Source: Actinophytocola gossypii (GTDB lineage Bacteria > Actinomycetota > Actinomycetes > Mycobacteriales > Pseudonocardiaceae). Taken from it: 64,000 nt of DNA. Of this stretch, positions 6,310-15,674 are shown piece after piece (within the stretch, counting starts at the first letter, position 1; each line of letters begins with the position of its first letter). Made by a program: the position numbers and the translations under genes. The DNA lies in NCBI RefSeq assembly GCF_025165815.1, contig NZ_JAFFZE010000006.1, positions 620,001 through 684,000 of the forward strand, read 5' to 3'. Under the pieces are notes generated by a model, which did not search any database, had not been told where the DNA came from, and saw nothing but the letters and a program-made list of their open reading frames with translations.

Positions 6310-8301
6310 TCAGCCGAGCCGCGCGATCACCACGCCCCGGGCCGCGACCTCCGGCTCGGGTGCTGACCCGGTGCGGACGTCGCGCGCGCCGGCGGGCACC
6401 GGCACGGTGACGGCGAACGGGTTGTGGTTCAACAGGAACAGGTACCGGCTGCCGTCCTCGGCCCGGCGGACGGTCGCCTCGACGCCGGCCGGGGCGGTGG
6501 GCAGCACCGGCGGCACGGCGGCCTCGGCGGCGAACCGGCGCAGCAGCAGGCCCATCGTCGTCGGGTCGGGGCGGGTGGCGAGGTAGTACGCGACGCCGTC
6601 GCCGTGCGGGTGGCGGGTGATCGCCGGTCGGCCGGCCAGCTCGCCGCCGGTGAACGTGGCCAGGGGCTCGGCGCCCTCGACCGTGAGCCACTCCGACCAG
6701 AGGGTGCCGGTGGCGGTGTGCCCGTCGGTCAGCGCGAGCGGCACCTCGCCGTCGTGGGCCAGCGGCCAGAACTCCTCGACGTGCAGGCCGAGCAGCTCCC
6801 GGAACGGCGCCGGGTAGCCGCCGAGGTGGATCCGGTCGCACTCGTCGACGATGCCGGAGAAGAACGACACCACCAGGTGGCCGCCGCCGCGGACGTACGC
6901 GACCAGGTTCGCCGCGGTGGCCTCGTCGACCAGGTACAGGTTCGGCACCACCACGAGCTTGTAGGCCGACAGGTCCGCGGCCGGGTGCACGACGTCGGTG
7001 GTGATCCGGGACTCCCACAGCGGTCGGTAGTGGGCGAGGTTCGCCTCCTGCTGGCGCAGGTCGGTCGCGGGGTGTGAGTCGGTCTCCAGCGCCCACCAGC
7101 TCGACCAGTCCAGCACCAGCGCCGCCTCGGCCTCCACCCGCGAGCCGAGCAGTTCGGGCAGCCCGGCCAGCTCGGCGCCGAGCGCGGACACCTCGCGGAA
7201 CGTCCGCGACGACGTGCCGGCGTGCGGGACCATCGCCGAGTGGAACCGTTCCGCGCCGCCGCGCGACTGGCGCCACTGGAAGTACAGCACCGAGTCCGAG
7301 CCGCGGGCGATCGCCTGGTAGCTCCACAGCCGCATCCGGCCGGGGCCCTTCGGCGCGTTGCGGTCGCGCCAGTTCACCGCGCTCGGCGCCTGCTCCATCA
7401 GCAGCCACGGCGCGCCGCCGCCGAGCGAGCGCATCAGGTCGTAGTTGTAGGCCGCCTCGACGTGCGCGGCCGGGTCGTGCGGGTCCGGGTAGGAGTCGTG
7501 CGAGATCACGTCCTGGTGGCTGGCCCAGGCGAAGAAGTCGACCGGCTTCCACACGCTGAGCAGGTTCGTCGTCACCGGGACGTCCGGGGTGTGCCGGCGG
7601 ACGATCTCCTTCTCCATCAGGAAGCAGTCCAGCAGGGCGTCGGAGGAGAACCGCTGGAAGTCCAGCTGCTGCGCGGGGTTGGCGAACGCCGGGTTGACCC
7701 TGGGCGGCAGCACCTCGTCGAAGTCGTCGTAGCGCTGGGACCAGAACGCGGTCGACCACGCCTCGTTGAGCCCGTCGACACCGCCGTACCGCGCGCGCAG
7801 CCAGTCCTGGAACGCGGCCGCGGACACGTCGCAGTAGCACGCGGACACGTGGCAGCCGTACTCGTTGCCGATGTGCCACAGGGCGAGCGCGGGATGGCCG
7901 GCGTAGCGCGCGGCGAGCCGGTCGACCAGCCGGCCGGCGTGCTCCCGGTACACCGGGCTGGACGGGCAGTAGTGCTGCCGGCCGCCCGGCCACAGCACGG
8001 TCCCGTCCGCGCCCCTCGGCAGCGTCTCCGGCGCGAGCTTCGCCAGCCACGGCGGGGGAGACGCGGTCATGGTCGCCAGGCACACCGCGACGTCGTTGTC
8101 CGCCAGGCGGTCCATGACGCGGTCGAACCAGCCGAAGTCGTACTCGCCTGGCCGGGCCTCGACGTTCGCCCAGGAGAAGATGCCCAGGCTCACCATCGTC
8201 ACCCCGGCCTCGCGCATCAGCGCCATGTCCTCGTCCCACACGGACTCCGGCCACTGCTCCGGGTTGTAGTCGCCGCCGAACGCGAACCGTTCCAGTCTCA
8301 C
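6310..8301 (-). CDS. Beta-galactosidase, GH42 family
   Basis: A 663-residue cytoplasmic glycoside hydrolase. It opens with the GH42 signature FGGDYNPEQWP. The acid/base Glu147 is in WHIGNEYG, the nucleophile Glu303 in LLMEQAPS, and a Cys cluster (CHVSACYCDV) after the acid/base matches the GH42 zinc site. Domain order is barrel (1-390), trimerisation domain, small C-terminal beta domain. GTG 8301 overlaps the stop of the upstream permease (GTGA), so it is co-translated with the importer. It would release galactose from imported beta-galactosides, feeding the divergent dehydrogenase and dehydratase. Confidence 0.92.
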   Translation of the reverse strand: MRLERFAFGGDYNPEQWPESVWDEDMALMREAGVTMVSLGIFSWANVEARPGEYDFGWFDRVMDRLADNDVAVCLATMTASPPPWLAKLAPETLPRGADGTVLWPGGRQHYCPSSPVYREHAGRLVDRLAARYAGHPALALWHIGNEYGCHVSACYCDVSAAAFQDWLRARYGGVDGLNEAWSTAFWSQRYDDFDEVLPPRVNPAFANPAQQLDFQRFSSDALLDCFLMEKEIVRRHTPDVPVTTNLLSVWKPVDFFAWASHQDVISHDSYPDPHDPAAHVEAAYNYDLMRSLGGGAPWLLMEQAPSAVNWRDRNAPKGPGRMRLWSYQAIARGSDSVLYFQWRQSRGGAERFHSAMVPHAGTSSRTFREVSALGAELAGLPELLGSRVEAEAALVLDWSSWWALETDSHPATDLRQQEANLAHYRPLWESRITTDVVHPAADLSAYKLVVVPNLYLVDEATAANLVAYVRGGGHLVVSFFSGIVDECDRIHLGGYPAPFRELLGLHVEEFWPLAHDGEVPLALTDGHTATGTLWSEWLTVEGAEPLATFTGGELAGRPAITRHPHGDGVAYYLATRPDPTTMGLLLRRFAAEAAVPPVLPTAPAGVEATVRRAEDGSRYLFLLNHNPFAVTVPVPAGARDVRTGSAPEPEVAARGVVIARLG

Positions 8302-9140
8302 CCTTTGACGCTCCCCTCGGTCAGGCCGGCGCGCCAGAACCGCTGGAGCACCGCGGTGACGATCATCAGTGGGACCACCGACACGAACGCGCCGCCGATG
8401 GTCAGCTGGTACAGCTCCGGCTGGCGGTCGGCGAACGACTGCCACGACGTCAGCCCGAGCGTGATCGGGTACAGCGCCGGGTCGGACAGCATCACCAGCG
8501 GCAGGAAGTAGTTGTTCCAGATGCCGACGAACTGGAACAGGAACACGGTGACCAGGCCGGGGGTCAGCACCCGCAGCACGACGGAGAAGAAGATCCGCGC
8601 CTCGCCCGCGCCGTCGATCCGGCCCGCCTCCAGCAGGTCGTCGGGCACCGCGGCCTCGGTGTAGATCCGCAGCAGGTACACGCCGAACGGGTTGACCAGA
8701 CTGGGCAGCAGCACCGCCCAGTACGAGTTGGCCAGGCCCACGTTCGACAGCATCAGGTACAGCGGCAGCGCCAGCGCGGTCGCCGGCACCAGCACGCCGC
8801 CGAGCACCAGGTTGAACACCGTCTCCCGGCCGCGGAAGGCGAACTTGGCCAGCGCGTACCCGGCGGCGGCCGACAGCAGCGTGCTGACGGTGGCGCCGAC
8901 GAACGCGTACAGCACGCTGTTCGCCACCCACCGCAGGTAGATGCCGTCGTCGTAGGTGAAGACGTTGACCAGGTTCTCCGCGAGCCGGAAGTCCGCGAAC
9001 CACAGGCCGGAGCTGCCGAACAGGTCGCCGGTGCTCTTCGTGCTCGCGACCAGCAGCCAGTACACCGGCAGCAGGAAGTACAGCGCCAGCACGCCGAGGA
9101 GCGCGGTGACCAGGATCCGTGAGCGGAGCGACGCCCTCAT
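8298..9140 (-). CDS. ABC sugar transporter permease (MalG type)
   Basis: A 280-residue inner-membrane permease with six predicted helices and the EAA loop (LLEAGRIDGAGEARIFFSVVL) that docks the ATPase. ATG 9140 overlaps the stop of the upstream permease by 4 bases, and its own stop overlaps the beta-galactosidase start. No ATPase gene is in the operon; as for many actinobacterial carbohydrate ABC systems, a shared MsiK-type ATPase is probably used. Likely substrate: a galactoside. Confidence 0.9.
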   Translation of the reverse strand: MRASLRSRILVTALLGVLALYFLLPVYWLLVASTKSTGDLFGSSGLWFADFRLAENLVNVFTYDDGIYLRWVANSVLYAFVGATVSTLLSAAAGYALAKFAFRGRETVFNLVLGGVLVPATALALPLYLMLSNVGLANSYWAVLLPSLVNPFGVYLLRIYTEAAVPDDLLEAGRIDGAGEARIFFSVVLRVLTPGLVTVFLFQFVGIWNNYFLPLVMLSDPALYPITLGLTSWQSFADRQPELYQLTIGGAFVSVVPLMIVTAVLQRFWRAGLTEGSVKG

Positions 9141-10033
9141 CGGCGACCTCTGCCGACCAGGCGCAGGAAGCCGAACGACAGCACGAACGCGCCGAGCGCG
9201 AGCAGTACCGCCTCGGCCGCCGCGAGCGCCTGGTTGTTGGTGTTGAACGCCTCGTTGAACGCGGACAGGTTCGGCGAGTACGTGAACGAGATGGCCGTGG
9301 ACAGCGGCTTGAGCACCAGCGGCTCGGCGAACAGTTGCAGGGTGCCGATGATGGTGAACACCGTGGTGAGCACGATCGCCGGCCGCACCAGTGGCAGCTT
9401 CACGTGCCACACCAGCCGCAGCGGGCCGGCGCCGTCGACGATCGCGGCCTCGTACAGCTCGCCGGGGATCGCCTTGAGCTGCGCGATGATGACGAGCATG
9501 TTGTAGCCGGCGAACGCCCAGGTGACGATGTTCGCGATCGACCAGAGCACAGTGGACGGTCCGAGCAGGTCCACCTCCAGCCCGAGCCAGGACAGGGCGT
9601 CCAGGATCGGGCTCACGCCCGGCACGTACAGGAACCCCCAGATGATCGTGGCGATCACCCCCGGCACGCCGTAGGGCAGGAAGAACATCGCGCGGAACAT
9701 CGCCGGCCACCGCGCGGAGGCGGAGTCCAGCAGCAGCGCCAGTACCGTCGCCAGCACGATCATCAGCGGCACCTGCACGGCCGCGAACAGCAGCACCCGG
9801 CCGAGGCTGTCCACGAACGCGGGGTCCGACAGCGCGCGCGAGTAGTTCTCCAGCCCGCCGAAGACCTCACGCGCCCCGCCGAGCCCCATCGGGCCGGTGC
9901 GCTCGACCCGGATCATGCTCTGGTAGACGGCGTACCCGATGGGGGCGATGAACAGCAGCAGGAACAGCACGCAGAACGGGGCGAGGAACGCCCACGGCAC
10001 CAGTGCCTTCCGCCGCCGAGCGGTCGCGGGCAC
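9137..10033 (-). CDS. ABC sugar transporter permease (MalF type)
   Basis: A 298-residue permease with an N-terminal helix after a basic MPATARRRK segment, six transmembrane spans and the EAA motif (LYEAAIVDGAGPLRLVWHVKLPL). It starts at GTG 10033, 3 bases after the stop of the binding-protein gene, and ends overlapping the MalG-type gene. It forms the heterodimeric channel with that protein. Confidence 0.9.
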   Translation of the reverse strand: MPATARRRKALVPWAFLAPFCVLFLLLFIAPIGYAVYQSMIRVERTGPMGLGGAREVFGGLENYSRALSDPAFVDSLGRVLLFAAVQVPLMIVLATVLALLLDSASARWPAMFRAMFFLPYGVPGVIATIIWGFLYVPGVSPILDALSWLGLEVDLLGPSTVLWSIANIVTWAFAGYNMLVIIAQLKAIPGELYEAAIVDGAGPLRLVWHVKLPLVRPAIVLTTVFTIIGTLQLFAEPLVLKPLSTAISFTYSPNLSAFNEAFNTNNQALAAAEAVLLALGAFVLSFGFLRLVGRGRR

Positions 10034-10036
10034 GGG

Positions 10037-11359
10037 TCAGCCTTCCGAGACCCGCAGGCCCTTGGCCTTCAGGTCGGCGACCGTCTTGGTCTGCGCGGCG
10101 CGCACGCTGTCGGCGAAGCTGCCCTGGCCGGCGACCGCGGCCCGGAACCCCTGGTTGAGGTTCTCGTACATCGCGGTCGTGGTGGGAATCCACTTCCAGC
10201 TCTTGTCGATGTTCTGGTCGGCCTCGGCGAACACCTCGTTGATCTTCTGTCCGCTGAAGAACTCGTACGGCTTGTCCAGCGCCGAGCCGGAGAACGCGCC
10301 CTTCGCGGCCGGCCAGCCGTAGCCGCCGGCGATCAGCAGGTCGATGCTCTCCGGGTCGGTGTTCAGCCACAGCGCGAACTTCAGCGCCTCCTCCGGGTAG
10401 CTCGCGCCCTTCAGCAGCGCGGTCGAGGAGCCGCCCCAGTTCGCCGACCGCTGCTCGCCCTCGCTCCACTGCGGGATCGGCGCCACCCGCCACTTGCCGG
10501 CGGTCTCCGGGGCGTTGCCCATCAGGATCGCGTCGCCCCACTGGGCGCCGACCCAGGTGACGATCCGGCCCGCCTGCAGGTCGGCGTACCAGCCGTTCTG
10601 CAGGTCCGGGTCGGTCTTGACCAGGCCGTCCTGGCGCATCCGGTCCCAGTACTCGGCGACCTCGATGGTCTCCGGGGTGTCCATGTCGACCTGCCAGGTG
10701 TCGCCGGAGATGTCGAACCAGCGTGCCCCGGCCTGCGCGGCCAGCGAGGTGAACCAGGCGGAGTTCCCCGGCGGGAACGTGCTGATGTAGGCGTTCGGGT
10801 CGGCCTGCCGGATCCTGCGCGCGGCCTGCTCGTACTCGGCCCAGGTGGTCGGCGGCGCGATGCCCCACTTCTCGAACAGGTCCGCGCGGTAGAACATCGC
10901 CATCGGGCCGGAGGCCTGCGGGACCGCGTACACGCCGTCGCCGAACGCGCCCTGCTGCCACTGCCACTCGACGAAGTCGCCCTCGTGGTCCCCGACGCCG
11001 AGCGGCGCGAGGTCCACCAGCCCGTCCTCGAGCAGGAACTCCGGGATGACCTGGTACTCGACCTGCGCGAGGTCCGGCGCCTCACCGGACTTGAGCGCGG
11101 AGTGCATCTTCGCGTACCCGCCCTGGTTGCCCGCCGGGATCTTCTCCAGCTTGACCTGGACCTCGGGGTTCTCGGAGTTCCACAGGTCGACGGCCTTGTC
11201 CACGCCGGGCACCCACGACCAGAACGTCAGGGTGATCTTCTGGCCCGGTTCGCGCTGCTGGGTCTCGGGCTCCTGGTCCCCACCGCACGCGACCGCCGCG
11301 AAACTCACCACGCCCAGCATGGCGACCAGCAGGCGGCGAAGGTTGCTGCCACGCGTCAT
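10037..11359 (-). CDS. Extracellular sugar-binding lipoprotein of the galactoside importer
   Basis: A 440-residue substrate-binding protein. A short signal peptide ends in a lipobox (AAVAC, lipidated Cys25), followed by an acidic/Gln linker and a cluster-B type I sugar-binding fold (ITLTFWSWVPGVDKAVDLWN at the start of the first lobe). It is the first gene of the importer/beta-galactosidase operon and is divergent from the SDR/GntR/dehydratase operon, with a 109-base control region between. The ligand is inferred to be a beta-galactoside from the GH42 neighbour. Confidence 0.9.
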   Translation of the reverse strand: MTRGSNLRRLLVAMLGVVSFAAVACGGDQEPETQQREPGQKITLTFWSWVPGVDKAVDLWNSENPEVQVKLEKIPAGNQGGYAKMHSALKSGEAPDLAQVEYQVIPEFLLEDGLVDLAPLGVGDHEGDFVEWQWQQGAFGDGVYAVPQASGPMAMFYRADLFEKWGIAPPTTWAEYEQAARRIRQADPNAYISTFPPGNSAWFTSLAAQAGARWFDISGDTWQVDMDTPETIEVAEYWDRMRQDGLVKTDPDLQNGWYADLQAGRIVTWVGAQWGDAILMGNAPETAGKWRVAPIPQWSEGEQRSANWGGSSTALLKGASYPEEALKFALWLNTDPESIDLLIAGGYGWPAAKGAFSGSALDKPYEFFSGQKINEVFAEADQNIDKSWKWIPTTTAMYENLNQGFRAAVAGQGSFADSVRAAQTKTVADLKAKGLRVSEG

Positions 11360-11433
11360 CGAGCTTCAGCCCTTCCCTGGTCCTACCGCTTTGGCCGATG
11401 ACTTTCACCCCGCCGGGCCGGGTTGTCAAGATA

Positions 11434-11462
11434 TTGTCGTATTTTATGTTTTCTCGTAGCCT
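11434..11462 (+). promoter_or_regulatory. Promoter of the SDR-GntR-dehydratase operon with TTGTC repeat
   Basis: TTGTCG (11434-11439), a 17-base spacer and TAGCCT (11457-11462) precede GTG 11469 by 6 bases, a good sigma-70-like and probably leaderless promoter. It lies in an unusually AT-rich stretch (11423-11455). TTGTC occurs twice, at 11423 and 11434, exactly 11 bases apart, a plausible binding site for the FCD-GntR protein encoded in the operon. Confidence 0.5.
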
Positions 11463-11468
11463 CGTGCC

Positions 11469-12239
11469 GTGTACCAGAGCGCGGAACCTCCCGGCGCGGC
11501 CCGGTTCGCCGGGCGCGTGGCGCTGATCAGCGGCGCCGCCTCGGGCATCGGCGCGGCCACCGCCCGCCGGCTCGCCACGGAGGGCGCCGCCGTGGTCGGG
11601 GTCGACGTGGCGCCCGCGGCCGTCGTCGACGAGATCACCGCTGCGGGCGGGCGGGCCGACCTCGTCGCCGGCGACGTGGCCGACGAGGACGCCTGGCGGC
11701 GAGCGGCCGCGCTCGCCGTCGAGCGGTACGGGCGGCTGGACGTGCTGGTCAGCAACGCCTTCACGGTCGTGGTCAAGCCGATCGCGGACACCGAGCCGGC
11801 CGAGTGGGCGCGGCAGCTGGACGTGAACCTCGGCGGTGCCTACCTGGCGCTGCGCACCTGCCTGCCGCACCTGGTCGCGGCCCGCGGCGCCGCGGTGCTG
11901 GTGTCGTCGGTGCACGCCGTCGCCGGGCTGCCCGGCCATCCCGCGTACGCCGCGAGCAAGGGCGCGCTCGACGCGCTCACCCGGCAGGTGGCGGTGGAGT
12001 ACGGCCCGGACGTGCGGGTCAACTGCGTGCTGCCCGGGCCGGTGCTCACCGCGGCGTGGGACCGGGTGCCGGCCGAGGACCGGGAGCGCAGTGTCGCGGG
12101 CACCGCGCTCGCCCGGTTCGGCGAGCCGGCGGAGGTCGCGGCCGCGATCGCGTTCCTCGCCTCGGCCGACGCCTCGTTCGTCACGGGTGCGAGCCTCGTG
12201 GTCGACGGCGGCTGGACCGTCAGCAAGGATTCGGCGTGA
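11469..12239 (+). CDS. Short-chain dehydrogenase/reductase, probable galactose (sugar) dehydrogenase
   Basis: A 256-residue classical SDR. The cofactor-binding glycine motif is SGAASGIG near residue 20, followed by VDVA with an Asp that favours NAD. The catalytic triad is present: Ser in SSVHAV, then YAASK. The C-terminal SFVTGASLVVDGGW is a family hallmark. It is first in an operon with a GntR regulator and a galactonate dehydratase and divergent from a galactoside importer/hydrolase. It probably oxidises galactose to the lactone (De Ley-Doudoroff route); the substrate is inferred. Confidence 0.82.
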   Translation: MYQSAEPPGAARFAGRVALISGAASGIGAATARRLATEGAAVVGVDVAPAAVVDEITAAGGRADLVAGDVADEDAWRRAAALAVERYGRLDVLVSNAFTVVVKPIADTEPAEWARQLDVNLGGAYLALRTCLPHLVAARGAAVLVSSVHAVAGLPGHPAYAASKGALDALTRQVAVEYGPDVRVNCVLPGPVLTAAWDRVPAEDRERSVAGTALARFGEPAEVAAAIAFLASADASFVTGASLVVDGGWTVSKDSA

Positions 12240-12249
12240 GGAGCCCGTG

Positions 12250-12966
12250 GTGAACGGCTACACCGGACGCGGCCTGCACGGGCAGGTGGTCAACGAGCTG
12301 GGCGCGCGGATCGTGTCCGGGCGGCTCGGGCACGAGGAGTCGATCGACCTCGGGCGGCTGGAGGTCGAGCTGGACATCAGCCGGACCATGCTGCGCGAGG
12401 CGCTGAAGGTGTTGGCCGCCAAGGGTCTCATCGACGCGCGGCAGAAGCGCGGCACCTACGTGCTGCCGCGCTCGCGCTGGCACCTGCTGGACGCGGACGT
12501 GCTGCGCTGGCAGTTCTCCGCCCGGCCGACCGGCGAGCTGCTCGGCCAGCTCGCCGAGGTCCGGGCCATCGTGGAGCCGGCAGGCGCCCGGCTCGCCGCG
12601 CAACGCCGCGACGAGCAGGACCTGGCGGCCCTGACCGCCGCCCTGGCCGCCATGGCGGCGTCCACTTCGGACACCGCAGCCGCGGTCGACGCCGACCTGC
12701 GCTTCCACCGGGCACTGCTCGCCGCGTCGCACAACGAGCTGCTGGAACGGATGGCGGCGATGATCGAGGTCGGGCTCGCCGCCCGGGACGCGCTGGTGCA
12801 CGACGGGCACGGCGCGCCGGTCGAGGGCCCGGTGCCCGCGCACCAGGCGGTGTTCGACGCCGTCCACGCCGGCGACCCGGACGCGGCGGAGGCGGCCATG
12901 CGCGCGCTGCTCGACCAGGCCGAGCGGGACACCGAGCTGTTGCGGCGGGCGGAGGAGACCGGGTGA
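12250..12966 (+). CDS. GntR-family regulator with FCD domain (DgoR-like)
   Basis: A 238-residue regulator. The winged-helix domain (about 1-75) includes LEVELDISRTMLREALKVLAAKGLI and RGTYV. The FCD effector domain follows, with metal-ligand-type Asp and His residues in DADLRFHRALLAASHN and VPAHQAVFDAVHAGD. Start GTG 12250 has AGGAG 6 bases upstream; GTG 12247 would be too close. Its stop overlaps the dehydratase start (GTGA). It probably represses the divergent galactoside/galactonate genes and responds to galactonate or a downstream sugar acid. Confidence 0.87.
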   Translation: MNGYTGRGLHGQVVNELGARIVSGRLGHEESIDLGRLEVELDISRTMLREALKVLAAKGLIDARQKRGTYVLPRSRWHLLDADVLRWQFSARPTGELLGQLAEVRAIVEPAGARLAAQRRDEQDLAALTAALAAMAASTSDTAAAVDADLRFHRALLAASHNELLERMAAMIEVGLAARDALVHDGHGAPVEGPVPAHQAVFDAVHAGDPDAAEAAMRALLDQAERDTELLRRAEETG

Positions 12967-14108
12967 GGATCACCGAGGTCGAGACCTTCCTGGTACCGCC
13001 GCGCTGGCTGTTCCTCAAGCTGAGCACCGACGAGGGCGTCGTCGGCTGGGGCGAGCCGGTCGTCGAGGGCCGGGCCGAGACGGTCCGCGCGGCCGTGCAC
13101 GAGCTGTCCGAACTGCTCGTCGGCGAGGACCCGCTGCGCATCGAGGACCACTGGCAGAAGCTGTACCGGGGCGGGTTCTACCGGGGCGGCCCGGTCCTGT
13201 CGAGCGTGCTCGCCGGGTACGACCAGGCGCTGTGGGACATCGCCGGGAAGGTGCGCGGCGCCCCGGTGCACGAGCTGCTCGGCGGCCCGGTGCGCGACCG
13301 GCTCCGGGTCTACACGTGGGTCGGCGGCGACGAGCCGGACGCGATCGCCGACGCCGTCGCCGCCCAGGTCGCGGCCGGGTTCACCGCCGTCAAGATGAAC
13401 GCCAACGGGCGGCTGCGCGCCATCGACACGCTCGCCGCCGCCCGCGCGGTGCTGCGCCGGGCGGAGGAGGCCCGCGCCGCCCTCGGCGACGACCGGGACC
13501 TCGCGATCGACTTCCACGGCCGGGTGTCGCCGGCCATGGCCCGCCGGCTGCTCGCCATGCTCGCCGACGTGGCGCCGATGTTCGTCGAGGAACCCGTGCT
13601 GCCCGAGCACCTGCACCTGGTCGGCGGCCTGGTGAACGGCAGCACGGTCCCGCTGGCGACCGGCGAGCGGCTGTACTCCCGCTGGGACTTCCGCGCGCCG
13701 CTCGCCGCCGGGGTCGCCGTGGCGCAGCCGGACCCCTCGCACGCCGGCGGGATCTCCGAGGTACGGCGGATCGCGGCGCTCGCCGAGGTGCACGGCGCCA
13801 CGCTCGCCCCACACTGTCCACTCGGGCCGATCGCCCTCGCGGCGAGCCTGCAGCTGGGGTTCGCGGTGCCGAACTTCCTCATCCAGGAGCAGAGCCTGCG
13901 CATGCACTACCACCGGGACGGCGACCTGCTCGACTACCTGGTGGACCCGAGCCCGTTCGACTTCACCGACGGCCACGCGGCCCGGCCGCTCGCGCCAGGG
14001 CTGGGCGTCGAGATCGACGAGGCGGCCGTGCGCAGGGCCGCGGAACTCGGCCACGCCTGGCGGAACCCGGTGTGGCGGCACGACGACGGCGGCCTCGCCG
14101 AATGGTGA
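12963..14108 (+). CDS. dgoD: D-galactonate dehydratase, enolase superfamily
   Basis: A 381-residue mandelate-racemase/muconate-lactonizing-type enzyme. Metal ligands are Asp183, Glu209 and Glu235, with His185 in DFHGR and His284 in APHCPLGPIAL. To my recollection this spacing closely matches E. coli galactonate dehydratase. The N-terminal capping domain starts at residue 1 (RITEVETFLVPPRWLFLKL). It would convert galactonate to 2-keto-3-deoxygalactonate. The kinase and aldolase needed to finish the pathway are not in this window. GTG 12963 overlaps the gntR stop. Confidence 0.88.
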   Translation: MRITEVETFLVPPRWLFLKLSTDEGVVGWGEPVVEGRAETVRAAVHELSELLVGEDPLRIEDHWQKLYRGGFYRGGPVLSSVLAGYDQALWDIAGKVRGAPVHELLGGPVRDRLRVYTWVGGDEPDAIADAVAAQVAAGFTAVKMNANGRLRAIDTLAAARAVLRRAEEARAALGDDRDLAIDFHGRVSPAMARRLLAMLADVAPMFVEEPVLPEHLHLVGGLVNGSTVPLATGERLYSRWDFRAPLAAGVAVAQPDPSHAGGISEVRRIAALAEVHGATLAPHCPLGPIALAASLQLGFAVPNFLIQEQSLRMHYHRDGDLLDYLVDPSPFDFTDGHAARPLAPGLGVEIDEAAVRRAAELGHAWRNPVWRHDDGGLAEW

Positions 14109-14130
14109 GCCGGACACAGGAGGTGTGATC

Positions 14131-15672
14131 GTGGGGTTCGACCGCAGGCGGTTCCTCGCCGGCGCCGGTGGGCTCGCCGGGCTCGCCGTACTCGCGCAGT
14201 CCACGCCGGGGGTGGCGGCCACGCCCCCGCTGCCCGGACATCCGTTCACGCTCGGGATCGCGTCCGGCGAACCCGAACCGGGCGGGGTCGTGTTGTGGAC
14301 CCGGCTCGCACCGGACCCGCTCGCCGAGGACGGTCTCGGCGGCATGCCGGACGTCCGGTACCCGGTCCGGTGGGAGGTGTCGGAGAACGACTCGATGACC
14401 CGGATCGTCCGGCGCGGCACGGTGTGGGCGCTGCCCGAGCTGGCGCACTCGGTGCACGTGGAGGTGCGCGGGCTGCGGCCGGGACGCGACTACTGGTACC
14501 GGTTCGCGGTACGCGGTGAGCTGAGCGAGGTCGGGCACACCAGGACGGCGGCGGCCCGGCACGAGTCGACCCCGTTCACCCTCGCCTTCGCGTCCTGCCA
14601 GGCGTGGGACGCCGGGTTCTTCACCGCCTACCGGCACCTGGCCGAGCAGGACCTGGACGTCGTGGTGCACCTCGGCGACTGGATCTACGAGAACCAGCTC
14701 GGCGCGACCGGCGGCGTGCGCGGCGTTCCGCTGACCTGGCCGCAGCGCCTCGAACCGATGTCGCTGGACCAGTACCGGATCCGGCACGCGCTGGTGGCGA
14801 CCGACCCGGACCTGCGGGCCGCGCGCCGGGTGCTGCCGTTCGTGGCCACCGTCGACGACCACGAGGTCAAGAACAACTGGTCGGCCGAGACCGAGCCGAC
14901 CGCGCCGACGCCGGAGAACTTCCTGCGCCGCAAGGCATGGGGTCTGCGCGCGTTCTACGAGCACATGCCGCTGCGCGCGGCCGCCCTGCCAAGGGGCACC
15001 GACAACCGGCTGTACCGCAGGCTCCGGTTCGGCCGGCACGGCATGCTGCACCTGCTCGACGAGCGCCAGTACCGGGACGCGCAGGACATCGCCGCCCGCC
15101 AGGACCCGTCCCGCACCATGCTCGGCGCCGAGCAGGAGGAGTGGCTGCTCGACGGGCTCGGCCGCTCCCACGCGACCTGGAACGTCATCGGCAACCAGGT
15201 GTTGATGGCCCAGCTCGACCGGCTCACCGACCCGGGTCTCCAGCAGCTCAACCCGGACACCTGGGACGGCTACGCGGCCTCCCGCGACCGGCTGCTGACC
15301 GGCATCGTCGACCGGCGGGTGCGCAATCCGATCGTGATCACCGGCGACGCGCACGTGAACTGCGCGGCCGAGCTGAAGGCGGACTTCTCCCGGCCGGACT
15401 CGCCGACCGTGGCACCGGAGTTCCTCGGCACCTCGATCACCTCCGGCGGCAACGGCACCGACCTCGGCTCCGGCGGTCGCGAGTGGCTGGCGGCCAACCC
15501 GCACCTGAAGTTCGTGAACTCGCAGCGCGGCTACGTGCGCTGCCGCGCGGACGCCGACGAGTGGCGGGCCGACTACCTCGTACTGGACAAGGTGACCGAA
15601 CCCGGCGGGGTGATGTCGACCCGCACGTCGTTCGTCGTCGAGTCCGGCCGGCCCGACCTCCAGGAGGCGTGA
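14131..15672 (+). CDS. phoD: Secreted PhoD-like alkaline phosphatase/phosphodiesterase (Tat substrate)
   Basis: A 513-residue exported protein. The twin-arginine signal FDRRRFLAGAGGLAGLAVLA ends near a GVAA cleavage site. An N-terminal fibronectin-like PhoD_N domain (about 35-130) precedes the metallophosphatase domain, with motifs VHLGDWIYEN, TVDDHEVKNNW and VITGDAHVN supplying Asp/Asn/His metal ligands. GTG 14131 is chosen because AGGAGG (14118-14123) is 7 bases upstream; GTG 14125 would leave one base. It would hydrolyse phosphodiesters or phosphomonoesters outside the cell. The next gene begins 3 bases after its stop. Confidence 0.9.
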   Translation: MGFDRRRFLAGAGGLAGLAVLAQSTPGVAATPPLPGHPFTLGIASGEPEPGGVVLWTRLAPDPLAEDGLGGMPDVRYPVRWEVSENDSMTRIVRRGTVWALPELAHSVHVEVRGLRPGRDYWYRFAVRGELSEVGHTRTAAARHESTPFTLAFASCQAWDAGFFTAYRHLAEQDLDVVVHLGDWIYENQLGATGGVRGVPLTWPQRLEPMSLDQYRIRHALVATDPDLRAARRVLPFVATVDDHEVKNNWSAETEPTAPTPENFLRRKAWGLRAFYEHMPLRAAALPRGTDNRLYRRLRFGRHGMLHLLDERQYRDAQDIAARQDPSRTMLGAEQEEWLLDGLGRSHATWNVIGNQVLMAQLDRLTDPGLQQLNPDTWDGYAASRDRLLTGIVDRRVRNPIVITGDAHVNCAAELKADFSRPDSPTVAPEFLGTSITSGGNGTDLGSGGREWLAANPHLKFVNSQRGYVRCRADADEWRADYLVLDKVTEPGGVMSTRTSFVVESGRPDLQEA

Positions 15673-15674
15673 TC

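Noticed and set aside
9119-11401. 760-codon plus-strand frame across the galactoside importer
   Set aside because: Antisense to two permeases and a binding protein with clear EAA and lipobox motifs.
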